From Aurantiochytrium sp. KH105 (taxonomy: Eukaryota; Sar; Bigyra; Thraustochytrida; Thraustochytriidae), in assembly GCA_003116975.1 (NCBI GenBank), contig BGKB01000166.1:1-64000 (forward strand): 64,000 nucleotides of DNA, given 5' to 3'. A program made the position numbers and the translations under genes. The first letter of the stretch is position 1; each line of letters opens with the position of its first letter. Under the pieces are notes generated by a model, which saw only the letters and a program-made list of their open reading frames with translations, did not search any database and was not told where the DNA came from. Shown in pieces: positions 21,601 to 30,475 of this stretch.

Positions 21601-23113
21601 ATTTGGGAGGTTTTTGACCCTGATCAAGCGCCATGTCCTCGGCCCTCGAAGCACGCTTCATCTCCACAAAATAGTCATGCAACTCCCGCGTTTCATGCAG
21701 CACGCTTTGAGGAAGTTCCGGGTTAAAGTGACCCACACAAAATCGAACCTTGGGTCCTTCTGAAAGAGGAGACTCAAAAAGGGGACGTTCTTCGCCTTCT
21801 CGCCCTGTTCCAGATACCTGGATGCCTCGAATCTTTCGAAGATTTCGCTCCGATTTTCCCTCGTGCCCAGATCCCGTTGTTGTTGTGCTTCGGTGCGCGC
21901 CTGCAAGGCTTGGTCGCGGACGACTTGTTGATCCGTACTTGGCTCTTAAAACCCGTCTCTTTCGCTCGCGCTCGCGCCTCTCGAGAAGCTCCTTTTCAAG
22001 TACACTTGTCGCACCTTCACTTCGGAAGGGCGAAGATGCAGTAGGTTTAATTGTTCGGTACATGTGTTTTCTCGTCACTGGAGTTGGGGGCGCCCTCGTC
22101 GATTCGTCAAGGCCAGGCTTTCGAGAGTTCTTGCCTGTACCATCCTCATTTCTATTATCGTCCTCCTCATCGTTGTCGTTGTCGTTGTCGTCATCGTTGA
22201 CGTAGTCGTAATCATCACACCGCATCATTTTTCGTGGCGCTACGCGAGTTGGAACATTGGCAATCTTGGGAGACGTGCGACGCGCGACCTTGGATGGAGA
22301 GGTGAAGCGCGCGAGTTCGCGCTCCAGCGCCTCGTCCAGTCCAAGATCACGCCGAGGGCGTCGGCGTTTTGGAGTGCGTGCGGTTGTTGAGTCTAGCAAA
22401 GGACCCTCTGAGGACGCGGTAGCGTCACCAGCAACGTCACTGACAGCACCATCAACAGTACCTGGAGGAGCCCATTTCGTCGCCAGTCCCGGTGTAGATG
22501 CTTCGTTTGCGAAACTTGCAGGTTGACGTGGACGTGCATTGAGGCCCGAACGAGGCTTCGTTTGAAAAGACGACGATTGACGAGACCTCGTACAACTTTC
22601 TTCCCGTCCTTCTTCTTCTTCTTCTTCTTCTGAAGAAGAAGAAGAAGAAAACGAGGCCATCAGGGCTTTGGTTTTCTTTGATGCCAGTAGATCAGGTGAC
22701 TTTCTGTCTCTCACAGCCCGATTCGATCTTTTTGTGTTGTCCATGGCACGATCCAACCTTTTATTTTCTTCCATCGCATGATCCGACACCTTGGTGCGCA
22801 ACGTCGAGCTTGTCCCAGTCGTCGTTGCAGTCTCGCCAAGAAACCCAATCTTGGCGAGAAAGGCCATCGCTCCTTTTCCCGTCTGGCCTGGTTGTGGTTT
22901 CTGCGTTTGCGGAGGCACGCGGGCGAACTCTTTGGGCCTCTCCTCGGCCGCATTCATAGCATCCCCATGCCTCCCGCTGCTCGCGAGGCCCGGCTTCTGC
23001 TGCGTTCTGCTGAGGATGCTGGCATTTCGATGCCGATTCCCCCCACTTCTGTCGTCACCCTTCAGCGCAAAGGCGGCCACAGCGGACTCCTCGTCCGACT
23101 CCTCAAAGAGCAT
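18623..23113 (-). CDS. ERCC6L2: SNF2-family ATPase, ERCC6L2-like
   Basis: 1496 residues from ATG at 23113 to TAG. The N-terminal 590 residues are disordered, with Ser/Glu runs, a 20-residue Asp/Asn-rich acidic stretch and basic patches. The ATPase core begins near 600 (YLMPYQREGVRFL), with Walker A in DVMGLGKT (about 630), SVLDNWAAELKRWGYF, DECHRLKN (about 763), GATGTPVSN, an acidic insert of about 200 residues between the lobes, VLIFSNS, STRAGGEGLNL and QAQDRAHRLGQ (about 1268). The block SVLDNW..ELKRWGYF is characteristic of ERCC6L2 rather than ERCC6/CSB. ERCC6L2 is a nuclear DNA translocase linked to transcription-associated repair and end joining. All ATPase motifs look intact. A perfect TTC/GAA inverted repeat at 22608-22650 encodes the Ser/Glu run. 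Confidence 0.9.
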   Translation of the reverse strand: MLFEESDEESAVAAFALKGDDRSGGNRHRNASILSRTQQKPGLASSGRHGDAMNAAEERPKEFARVPPQTQKPQPGQTGKGAMAFLAKIGFLGETATTTGTSSTLRTKVSDHAMEENKRLDRAMDNTKRSNRAVRDRKSPDLLASKKTKALMASFSSSSSSEEEEEEEGREESCTRSRQSSSFQTKPRSGLNARPRQPASFANEASTPGLATKWAPPGTVDGAVSDVAGDATASSEGPLLDSTTARTPKRRRPRRDLGLDEALERELARFTSPSKVARRTSPKIANVPTRVAPRKMMRCDDYDYVNDDDNDNDNDEEDDNRNEDGTGKNSRKPGLDESTRAPPTPVTRKHMYRTIKPTASSPFRSEGATSVLEKELLERRERERKRRVLRAKYGSTSRPRPSLAGAHRSTTTTGSGHEGKSERNLRKIRGIQVSGTGREGEERPLFESPLSEGPKVRFCVGHFNPELPQSVLHETRELHDYFVEMKRASRAEDMALDQGQKPPKFKLEKEQFQRLQDVRKIIDKQWQLHAKVRGQGGAASVPRLWELSLRAIRDNAKLRADLETGAGQFARVAGTVVHEEALNGVQALKPRAFVPASANRYLMPYQREGVRFLFDIFTGAISPGFPERGGILADVMGLGKTVQVICFLLTIFGKTGRSEDLDLLRKRLRDREAASAFMSAGGPVLLVAPVSVLDNWAAELKRWGYFAAESVTTASTREDVEHVLEGANSGKVEVVLVGYERMRELTMNNSVFASTQWRVVVFDECHRLKNPSTQNAISARRLRARCKIGATGTPVSNELKELWAIMHVLAPCELGPKSSFDLEVARPLNRGRLQSATQGELRAAHAVRSKLKLTLDRLILRRGKEVIADRLTGKKDTMVLCPLTRVQERVYLRALNSKDFTKLVNAVDKSRFVDREIPDVDRALSIPANEPDMVHDDATDTAVDVDATLWRMQHRVRRRRRRRPQNRLGGQSFLGSSSGALDVSDRLLEEGPILDGLSNADADADVDVEDDLDNDAESDGKFAKQTRDMKQLKEYLLPKHDSSDDESGDERDSAGRVLHRFRECAVCPKCTQMPAIIILAQIANHLDLIRADPGEEDALEKHRQLRKSQFLLGPYARRMATLGSNAGPDLHPGSKASKVPTEDYYRSVRFEHLIDEAQCGKMQVLRQLLQRWRDKGGIKVLIFSNSLVLLNVLEKYLESLSYPFLRLDGGTGQSQRQDMCKRFNSDPNQFVFLMSTRAGGEGLNLTGASKVVIFDPDWSPTPDLQAQDRAHRLGQRHFVRVYRLISQGTVEEAKYLRQVDKRQLSSTMLEGSFEKRLFKDNEFRGMLELLRYSRRSFTVSISERYVSERRKYVKAGRQMDSLQGKLKQHLDREDVRAKDKFVMFDIEPDADVSSVSGRKENEGKEIDVEGEDDENSAYVPRSGAGETLRSEGPRTRQHSASAAAAAAAAEDEDDELGDISGVRVNWDTMVGDSREEREYAEQYLDPLARDAAKRND
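22608..22650 (-). repeat. (TTC)n/(GAA)n inverted repeat inside the ERCC6L2-like gene
   Basis: About seven TTC units followed by about six GAA units on the same strand, giving a near-perfect hairpin with arms of about 20 bases. It encodes consecutive Ser and Glu in the disordered N-terminus. Confidence 0.85.
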
Positions 23114-24208
23114 TAGCGCCGCGCCTCCGCCTCCGCCTCCCAGCGCGCAGGCCGCGCTCGCAACGCGGGGGGCTACACTACACGCGCGCAGGCTGACTTG
23201 GGGTCATCAGGTTCTGCTCGAGGAGGCGATGAGAGCCCTCAAGAATCAGTTTGTCAACTAGTGTGAAAAACTAGTTCTATAACTATGCAATGTACAGAAA
23301 TCGAGCGTCGGCCAGCGCCACTGCAATTCGTAACGACTCTCTGCAATGCGGAGAGAGAGAGAGAGAAGAAGAAGAAGAAGAAGAAGAGGAACCGAGCTCT
23401 TTCCGTCATTGTTCGTACACTCCTTCCTAACCGTTGACAAGGAAAAGGCCTCGCCCGACGCCATGCTTGCTATTTGGGCGCGAAACGGACGAATGCCTCG
23501 CCTTCAGTGACCCGGACGCGATGCTGAGGAAAGCTGCGCTCTACTTTGGCTTGCGACTAGGTTTGGTCAACATGGTGACGAAGCTTGCTTGGCCCTGGTT
23601 GAAGTCCAAGTAAATCCATGATGAACTGGACTCAAAAACTTCCTTTTCGTACTTGCACATGAGCGCAAAATGGCAGATTGGACTCGCTAGTGTGATCGTA
23701 GCATTACATACTTCGATCGCTCGCGAGGCCTAAAAACCCTGCCACTGGCGACTGGCTGACGGGAGTAAAAGTGAACGCCTGCCGCTGACCAAGTAGTAGC
23801 ACCGCTCTGTACGACAATAAGTAGCAAGAACGAATAACAAGGTGCAGCGGTGTACCCGTGCCACTAAGCGCAAACTCGGTGAAACGCGCGCCGGATTTGT
23901 CGCGCCGACGCAAAAGGACACAGCAAGGCATAGCCGAAGGTGGAACCCATATCAGCTTCCAAACATAGGACACTCGCGACGGCACGCCGCGCGAGGCACG
24001 CGTGCGGCGCAGACGCGCGGTGGCGTGCCTGCAGAGCCGGAGTGAGCTCTGCAAATCCAGAGGCGCAACGGCACAAGCCAGAGCGCAGCGTGCGCTCAAC
24101 GCTGTGCGGCGCTGTGCGCTCTCTGCGCCTTGTCGGAACGACGAGTCCACGCAGGCAGACAACATTCGCCAGCTGCAACCAGAACTCGTGTTTTCATAGT
24201 TTCCTCCC
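23114..24208. other. Divergent intergenic region, ERCC6L2-like and PP2C genes
   Basis: About 1.1 kb that should carry promoters for both genes. It includes a GA then GAA purine tract (about 23349-23389). Several short open frames on both strands (23704-24318) have no resemblance to known families. Confidence 0.6.
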
Positions 24209-25546
24209 ATGGCCGATGACACAATCGACGCGCAAGCGCTGGTCCAGAGCGCCTCGACTGTGCCACTGCGATGGACTCGAACTATGTGCGGAAGCGAAGT
24301 AGAAAAAGGTATGCGCAAGGAGAATCAAGACACGGTGCACATTGCGCTCTTTCCCGACGACGACGACGAGGACGGAGAAGCACTCGTGTGCGCAGTCCTT
24401 GATGGACACGGAACAAGTGGTAGAATCTGCGCGCTGAAAACGCGAGAATGGTTTGCGCAGGAGTTGGCACAAACAAAGAGCAAGGTGATGGGGTCTTGTT
24501 TATCGGGTGACAAAGACGCCCTTGAGGTCGCTGCCTCGGGTCTCTTTAACGAGGCGCAAGCTCACATCATGGACATTAGCGAAGAACAGTCAAAGCGCGT
24601 CTTTGGTCGCTTCAGCGGGACAACTGTCACCGTCGTTATTGTTGGCAAAGGAAAACTCTGTGTTTTAAACGCTGGAGACTCGGAAGCTGTGCTGGGACGC
24701 ACTCCATCAGCGGTGGCACACGCAGACAGTCAGAAGGAGCCCGAGACGCCACACATTGAACATGTCGTCTTGTCTGTCAAGCACCAGCTCGACATTCCTG
24801 CCGAACGAGAACGCATTGTGAAGATGGGAGGTCGTGTCGCCCCAAAGCGGGGCCACGATGATGGCCCACTACGAGTTTGGCTCCCAGACGTCGAGACCCC
24901 TGGCCTCATGGTGTCGCGAAGCATCGGCGATGGTGTCTGCCACGATTTGGGCGTTTCTGCAGACCCATCCATATATCTGGAGCCGATTAATCCTCACGAT
25001 AAGTTCGTCATTATGGCGAGCGACGGCTTGTGGGAATTTGTTGACTATGAGGAAGCCGTAAACGTCGTGGAAGACTATGTGGATCCGGATGATGCTTCGC
25101 ATGCTCTTGTCTCTATCGCTCTGATGCGTCAGAGCAAGAAGAATGCTGATAATGTCAGTGTAATTGTGATTCTGCTCGAGACGCTTAATGAGAGACGAGC
25201 ACGGCTCGAGTCACAGCCTGGCTTCGTTGAGCGACATGAGAAACGCTTTGCAAAGGTGCAAGAACTCGAGGCTCAAATTCGGGCTCAAAAGCAAGAAGCT
25301 ATTGATGCCCTCAAGAACAACTTTGGACAATCCTCGCCTTTCGTGACAAGTCCTCCGAATGGCTCAATATTGTTCGGCGATCCTGCAGAAGGAGGCTTTA
25401 ATGGAGGTGGTCTCGGAGCCGGTGGCGCCTCCTCGGCCATACCTACGCTCGACACAGGGGGACTCACAGGTGTGTCCATGCCCGCGGGTCAAGGTCGTCA
25501 AGGTCAGGCCTCTGCTCGGAAGTCTTCCATGTGTATACTTTCGTAA
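24209..25546 (+). CDS. PP2C-type Ser/Thr phosphatase with C-terminal CaaX box
   Basis: 445 residues from ATG at 24209. PPM/PP2C motifs are in order: RKENQD (metal-binding Asp), VLDGHGTSG (about 65), FSGTTVTVV, VLNAGDSEAVLGR, LMVSRSIGD, MASDGLWEF and NADNVSVIV, so the metal centre looks complete. Residues about 330-445 form a coiled-coil-like then Gly/Ser-rich tail. The last eight residues are KSSMCILS: CILS fits the Cys-aliphatic-aliphatic-Ser CaaX rule for farnesylation, preceded by a basic Arg-Lys. Membrane anchoring of the phosphatase is therefore predicted, which is uncommon for PP2C. Substrates are unknown. The gene is convergent with the TFIIS-domain gene. Confidence 0.92.
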   Translation: MADDTIDAQALVQSASTVPLRWTRTMCGSEVEKGMRKENQDTVHIALFPDDDDEDGEALVCAVLDGHGTSGRICALKTREWFAQELAQTKSKVMGSCLSGDKDALEVAASGLFNEAQAHIMDISEEQSKRVFGRFSGTTVTVVIVGKGKLCVLNAGDSEAVLGRTPSAVAHADSQKEPETPHIEHVVLSVKHQLDIPAERERIVKMGGRVAPKRGHDDGPLRVWLPDVETPGLMVSRSIGDGVCHDLGVSADPSIYLEPINPHDKFVIMASDGLWEFVDYEEAVNVVEDYVDPDDASHALVSIALMRQSKKNADNVSVIVILLETLNERRARLESQPGFVERHEKRFAKVQELEAQIRAQKQEAIDALKNNFGQSSPFVTSPPNGSILFGDPAEGGFNGGGLGAGGASSAIPTLDTGGLTGVSMPAGQGRQGQASARKSSMCILS

Positions 25547-26108
25547 TTCTCTTTCTTGGTAAAAGAAGGGGATCGACCTCTAGAAAAATGAAAGGATTGC
25601 CTAGGATGTGAGGCAGTCTGTAGTGTGCGGTCAACAGCAACAATCGGGTCTGTGCCATTGTTTTTCTTTCTCTTTCTTTGTTCCATTGTGCAATAGAATA
25701 TATAAGTTCATTTGCGACCTTGTGCTTTTCCAATTTTTCCTCGCATGCTTGTAAGCGAGGCATCTTTTTGAAGATGGGGAAGCGTAAAATTAAAATAAAA
25801 TTTAAACGTCTGGTAAGGCGGCACTCGTTCAGAATTTCAATTGCGCTTTTCGAAGCATGAGCTTCGTTTCTCTTTTCGAGGGGATCTTGACGTGCGACAT
25901 CCTTTGTGGGTTTTGCACCTCGCTCCCCCTTTTCCCGCGTTTGAGAAAAGAGGAGAGAAGAGAATAGAAGAATAGAAGAGTGTGCGAACCAATCTTTTGC
26001 TCAGACATAAGTTTTTTCTTTAAATTTTCTCTTTGCAGTGGTACATGTTCGACCTCAACGACTAGCGTTTCGGTCTTGGTTTGCGACAACGGTAGCCACG
26101 CAACAACT
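25547..26108. other. Convergent intergenic region, PP2C and TFIIS-domain genes
   Basis: About 560 bases, AT-rich relative to the flanking genes, with purine- and T-rich runs. It presumably contains both 3' untranslated regions; no gene is seen. Confidence 0.55.
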
Positions 26109-26669
26109 TCACACTCGCTTCATGACAATAGGACCACGGCGGTCCCTTTCAGCAGAGCGCACAAGAGCATCCTTTGCAGTCTTGCGCCAGCGCTCCACAA
26201 GGCGAGTGCTGAGATCTTTGGCCTTTGAGCCCACGACAGCCTCGCTCGCTTGGGCCACCTTGTTCACAGTTTTGCCAACGCCAGTCTCTCGAAGTGTCTC
26301 AAGAGCAATGAACATGCTTTCAAGCTGCTGCAGTGCTGATTGAAGCGAACTCTGCGCGAGTGTGAGCGCCTCGTTTCTTTCGACAACCGGTGTCGCGCTC
26401 GAGCCTTCGCGACCTTTTCCTGTGGCGGGGGTTTCTGATCCCTTCTTTGAATTGTCCACATCTTTTGTCGATTCTGTCGGAAACTGCGCATGTGCTCGGA
26501 GGCAGGCCTTGAATTGGACACTGGTTTCATTGCGGAGGTATTCCACGTCCTGCAACACGACCACCTTTTTGCAATCCATCAAGGTTCCCTGTCGAAATTT
26601 GCTACTGCTAATGGCCCTTCGCTTACCGCTCGAATTACTGCTTAGCGCGTTGGACATCTTGTTGTAAGA

Positions 26670-26702
<33 letters not shown>

Positions 26703-27014
26703 ACTACTACTCTCCGTGGCATGGCGTCTCCGTTTCTGTGCAGGGCTGGTCGAGTTGAGCTGCAAGAAGGAACCGTCATTCCCGCCTCGCCCTCGTCGCT
26801 TGGGAGGGGACGCCGTCGCATCACCGCGTGTTCGCTTCTCCAGGAACTGGTCCATGACCGTCGTGCGCACGTCTGCACACTCTCGCGTGCTCTCTGCACG
26901 CACGCGCGTGTTCGGGGACGCGCGCAGCGCCTGGGCCTTCTCGAGCCGAGCTAGCTGTTTTGAAAGGGAACGGGAAAAAAGAGCCCAACCATTGCGAAAC
27001 CCATTTCCGTCCAT
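26109..27014 (-). CDS. Nuclear protein with TFIIS N-terminal (LW) domain
   Basis: 301 residues from the ATG at 27014; a shorter start at 26855 (MDQFLEKR, 248 residues, better start context) is equally possible. The frame is open upstream of 27014 but has no ATG. The C-terminal 75 residues form a TFIIS N-terminal domain: a helical bundle with LQQLESMFIALETLRETGVG, KTVNKV and the ending LVERWRKTAKD, matching the family's conserved TxIGKxVNxL and Lv-W+ pattern. This domain binds unstructured TFIIS-N-interacting motifs in transcription elongation factors. The rest is disordered, with basic patches (PPKRRGRGG, KRRRH) and a polyserine run encoded by CTG/CTA repeats on the plus strand (26667-26710). 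No zinc ribbon is present, so it is not TFIIS itself. Exact family not identified. Confidence 0.75.
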
Positions 27015-27223
27015 TCGCAGCTCTCTCACGTTTACGTCATTCCCACTCGACCAGCTTCGTTCTGCGTTCCTACGGCAACAATGCACAGCTTGTGTTGCGT
27101 CGGAGGCAGTCGGGCAAGGACTCTGTTTCGTCGAGAAATTGATGAAGAAAGGCCTTTTGCGATCAATCACTGCAGTGCATACATGTTTCTTTTTGTTTGT
27201 TTTTTGGGGGGGTGGGGCGCTAG

Positions 27224-29809
27224 CTAGCCTGTTGGTTGGTCACCGGGGAAAATGATGCCACTAATCTCCTTTTCATGACTCTCGGCAGTAAGATGTGAGA
27301 CCAAGCTAAGACGATTGCGTGGGTGCCGCTGCGCATGGAGCCTGTCTGTTTGAGCAGGGGTACCCAGCGCTTGGGCAAGACGCTCGATGGCATCCTCCAC
27401 AATGTCCTGGACTTCATGGCGCGTCACCGCAGATTGCTTCTCATCCGTATACCGTGGAGATGCTGGTGCTTCACGGAGCTTCGCTGCGCTTGCAAGAAAT
27501 TCGCTGAGACGTCCTTGCAGACCGGGATAGAGTTTGACGACCTCCTCGGCAATGTCTTCGTTTAATTCAGGAAAGTCGAGCATACAGCGCTCAAAGTCGT
27601 CCTTGCTGAGTTTGTTGAGCTCCGACACCGTTTTCGACAGCACAGTGCACGAACGAGGCAAAGAAGTCAGCAAGGCAATTTCGCCAAAAAATGAGCCGGG
27701 ACCCATGAGACGAAAGGTTTCCGAGTCTTGCAACGATTCATCCACAGAAAACCCAGACTGCATCGCCATGGCCTTTGTCTCCACCGCCAGCTTTCCAGCG
27801 CGATTCGAAGCGTCTGATCGAGAGGCGTTCTTTCGCCGTGCCAAGCTTGGGTCCACCTCACCAAACTTGACGGCAATAACCCCTTTGCGAATCATGTAGA
27901 GCTCGCGAGCGAGCTCGCCCTTATTGAAGACGATATCACCGGGGAGATAGACGTGCGTGCGCAAGCAAGTGGCAAGGCGATATCGGCACTCGTCTGAACA
28001 GTCGCGAAAAAGGCTTACCTGCGACAACAATGAGCCGTGGACCTGCAGGGTAATCTCTTTGCGGAGAGGCAAGGACAGGTCTGGATCCCGCAAAAGACCG
28101 GCATTTTCGTCGTTAATGCCCATCTTTTGGTTAATCCACAAATAGTCGTAATACCGTGATACGCGGTATTGCACATCTTCGGGGAGATGCAGCGCCACCA
28201 TTTCCCGCTTGATACGGTCGACGCGGTTGTAGAACTCATAGTATGTGGACATGCGATTCACGGCAAAGACGACTGATTCGGCAAAGAAACTCACCGAGAG
28301 GGCGAAGCCACAGGACATGCCCACAGACACGAGCAAAAGAAGCGTTGCATTCTGCAATTTCCTGCTGTCGTCAAATAAGGTCCAGCTGCTCCATGCGTCG
28401 TTGGCGTAACCGAAGGCGCCGACGACGCCCGCCGCGGTCTCACTCGACAGCATTCGCGCAGACAGTCTTCGATTCACTGATGCCGTCGAGGTGCTGCTTG
28501 TTGTCGTTGTCGTTGCATTGTTTTCCTCGAAAATGCCACGATCAACGTGAGCCACATAGGAGAATGGATCCGTAAATGTAAAAAACACCGACAGAGATAC
28601 CCGCAACGACAGCAAGTACTGCCGCCACATTTCGCTGCGATCACAAGAGTACATTGCAAGCGGGATCTCTGGGACCTCATCGCCGTCGTCCAGTACAACA
28701 CAGGGCTCGACAATGCTGATCCAAAAACAGCCAAAGAGATGTACAAAGAGCATAGACAACGCTCCGAGGATGAAGAGACGGTAAAATTTGATGTACCGCC
28801 TCAAGTACTTGAAAATGCGGCCAATTCGCAGCAATTTGGGGATCTTCAGCCACTTGAGAATTTTCAGGCTTTTGCGCGTCGTCTTGGACTGCGAGCCAAA
28901 GATGAGCTCAAAGGGAATAGAGGCGAGAATGTCCACGAAAAACCACGATTCCAGGTAGTGCTCTGCAATTTTACGCGGGTTCTTTTCATGCACCCCAGCA
29001 TGAATGAAGCCCGTGCGAAAGTTGAGAAGAATGTCGATCCAAAAGAGAATGTCCAGAAATGTCCCGAACGTCGAGTTGAAGTCAAAATTCACAAAGGCAA
29101 TCTGAAGTGGGACAGTAAAGCAGAGGTAGACGACTGCAATGACAATCATGACGTCCCACATGCGTCGAAAGGGATTGTCCCAGTCAATTATCCAAGGATA
29201 CGAAGCCACTTCTGCATCCATGACGATGCGAAACTTGGCCACATTCTTGACGTGTGGCTCGTGTCTCGGTGCATCAGCCGAGGCACGACCGCTGTCTATT
29301 TCCTCGGAAGACATCTCGGCAATAGATGAAGGCGTTATGCTCGTTCGCTTGGTCGCATTCGCGCCAGCTTTGTTGAGACCCCCACTCAGAACCGAATGCT
29401 GGAATGGGGTCGCGTGCGGTGAGATCGGGAGCAACTCGCTCAGCCTGCGCGAAGTGCCCATGGATGATCTTCTCACTTGATGCATGAGATCATCCGTGTT
29501 TTTCTCTTCTTGCGCCGATGGATATATTGATCGAATATTCCCAAGCTCGACGATACGAGACAAGGACTTTTGTGATTTCCCTGCAGCTTTGTACAGGAGA
29601 CTTTTTGGTCTCAGACCCGGAAGCTTCTTCTTCACGGCTGTCATTGCCTTGGTCGTCATGCGCCCTCGTGTTTCAGGAGCAGTGACTTTGCTTTGTCCAG
29701 CCCCTGGCAATGAGGCGAGTTGTACTACGCGACGGTCATCATCAGTATCTGCACCATCTTGCGCCGTTGTTGCTCCCTCTTGCGCCGAGACGTCGTCGTT
29801 GGCTGCCAT
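27224..29809 (-). CDS. Cyclic-nucleotide-binding channel of the CNG/EAG superfamily, non-canonical pore
   Basis: 861 residues. Start taken at the ATG at 29809 (MAANDDVSAQEG); the frame is open slightly upstream without ATG. Six-span core: S1 near WDVMIVIAVVYLCF (about 220), S2-S3, an S4 rich in Lys/Arg every third residue (KSLKILKWLKIPKLLRIGR, about 313-343), S5 (FYRLFILGALSMLFVHLFG) and S6 (LLLLVSVGMSCGFALSVSF). The loop before S6 reads FFTFTDPFSYV where related channels have T-x-G-(Y/F)-G, so the potassium filter is absent. A Thr/Ser-rich linker of about 60 residues follows. A C-linker and cyclic-nucleotide-binding domain (about 600-750) retain GPGSFFGEIALL and PRSCTV, including the phosphate-binding Arg. 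Ion selectivity cannot be predicted. It lies 209 bases upstream of the TFIIS-domain gene. Confidence 0.88.
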   Translation of the reverse strand: MAANDDVSAQEGATTAQDGADTDDDRRVVQLASLPGAGQSKVTAPETRGRMTTKAMTAVKKKLPGLRPKSLLYKAAGKSQKSLSRIVELGNIRSIYPSAQEEKNTDDLMHQVRRSSMGTSRRLSELLPISPHATPFQHSVLSGGLNKAGANATKRTSITPSSIAEMSSEEIDSGRASADAPRHEPHVKNVAKFRIVMDAEVASYPWIIDWDNPFRRMWDVMIVIAVVYLCFTVPLQIAFVNFDFNSTFGTFLDILFWIDILLNFRTGFIHAGVHEKNPRKIAEHYLESWFFVDILASIPFELIFGSQSKTTRKSLKILKWLKIPKLLRIGRIFKYLRRYIKFYRLFILGALSMLFVHLFGCFWISIVEPCVVLDDGDEVPEIPLAMYSCDRSEMWRQYLLSLRVSLSVFFTFTDPFSYVAHVDRGIFEENNATTTTTSSTSTASVNRRLSARMLSSETAAGVVGAFGYANDAWSSWTLFDDSRKLQNATLLLLVSVGMSCGFALSVSFFAESVVFAVNRMSTYYEFYNRVDRIKREMVALHLPEDVQYRVSRYYDYLWINQKMGINDENAGLLRDPDLSLPLRKEITLQVHGSLLSQVSLFRDCSDECRYRLATCLRTHVYLPGDIVFNKGELARELYMIRKGVIAVKFGEVDPSLARRKNASRSDASNRAGKLAVETKAMAMQSGFSVDESLQDSETFRLMGPGSFFGEIALLTSLPRSCTVLSKTVSELNKLSKDDFERCMLDFPELNEDIAEEVVKLYPGLQGRLSEFLASAAKLREAPASPRYTDEKQSAVTRHEVQDIVEDAIERLAQALGTPAQTDRLHAQRHPRNRLSLVSHLTAESHEKEISGIIFPGDQPTG

Positions 29810-30475
29810 TGTACGCAGCTGCTGCCGCCGCCGCCGCCGACGCTGCCGCCGACGCCACCTCACCAATAGTTTTGGTCACGCCGTCTGACGTGAGGCTGGG
29901 GAGGGGGGGTTCTGCTCCAACCCCTCGGGTCTTTCCTCCTCCTTCATGAAGAAGTCAACCACCTTTGTGGCGTCTTTACTAAACGAGTAGCACTGGTAAA
30001 TGCGAACTTTAACGTGGCCACTCACTGTGGAATCGTAGTACAAACGAGTTCAGTCGACACATCACTCACAATGCAAGCCAGCACGAGTTGAGAAAGCGAC
30101 ATGAGATAGGTCGCAACCACCACCTCTATGCGCCAACGACAGACGGACGGACGGACGGACGGACGGACGGACGGATGGATGGACAGATGGATGAGGAATC
30201 GAGGCCGTCAAGCTTCACCCTTTTTTTTGCCTTTTAGTGGCAAGTTTCATAAGCTAGTATGTTTTCACCATGGGATGCAAGTTCAACTTCAATTTGAAGC
30301 CTGACAGTGAGTCAAAGCCAGCTTTGCCATTTTTTATTCTTTTTTTTCCCTCAACGGATAGAAGCCGTTGCAGCGGAAGTCGACCTGGCGGTGCACAGTC
30401 CCTAAAAATACAAACGAAGACTGCGTGCTGGCACGCAGAAAGTGATGACAAGAATACAAAAAGAAAAGAAAAAGT
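29810..30475. other. Intergenic region between bZIP-NTF2 and channel genes
   Basis: About 670 bases on the upstream side of the channel gene and downstream side of the bZIP gene. Contains the ACGG tetranucleotide tract; no gene seen. Confidence 0.55.
30142..30195. repeat. (ACGG)n/(ATGG)n tetranucleotide tract
   Basis: About eight ACGG units grading into ATGG and CAGATGG units. Confidence 0.9.

Noticed and set aside
28547-29329. 260-codon plus-strand open frame
   Set aside because: Antisense to the transmembrane core of the channel gene, which has clear S1-S6 and S4 patterns.
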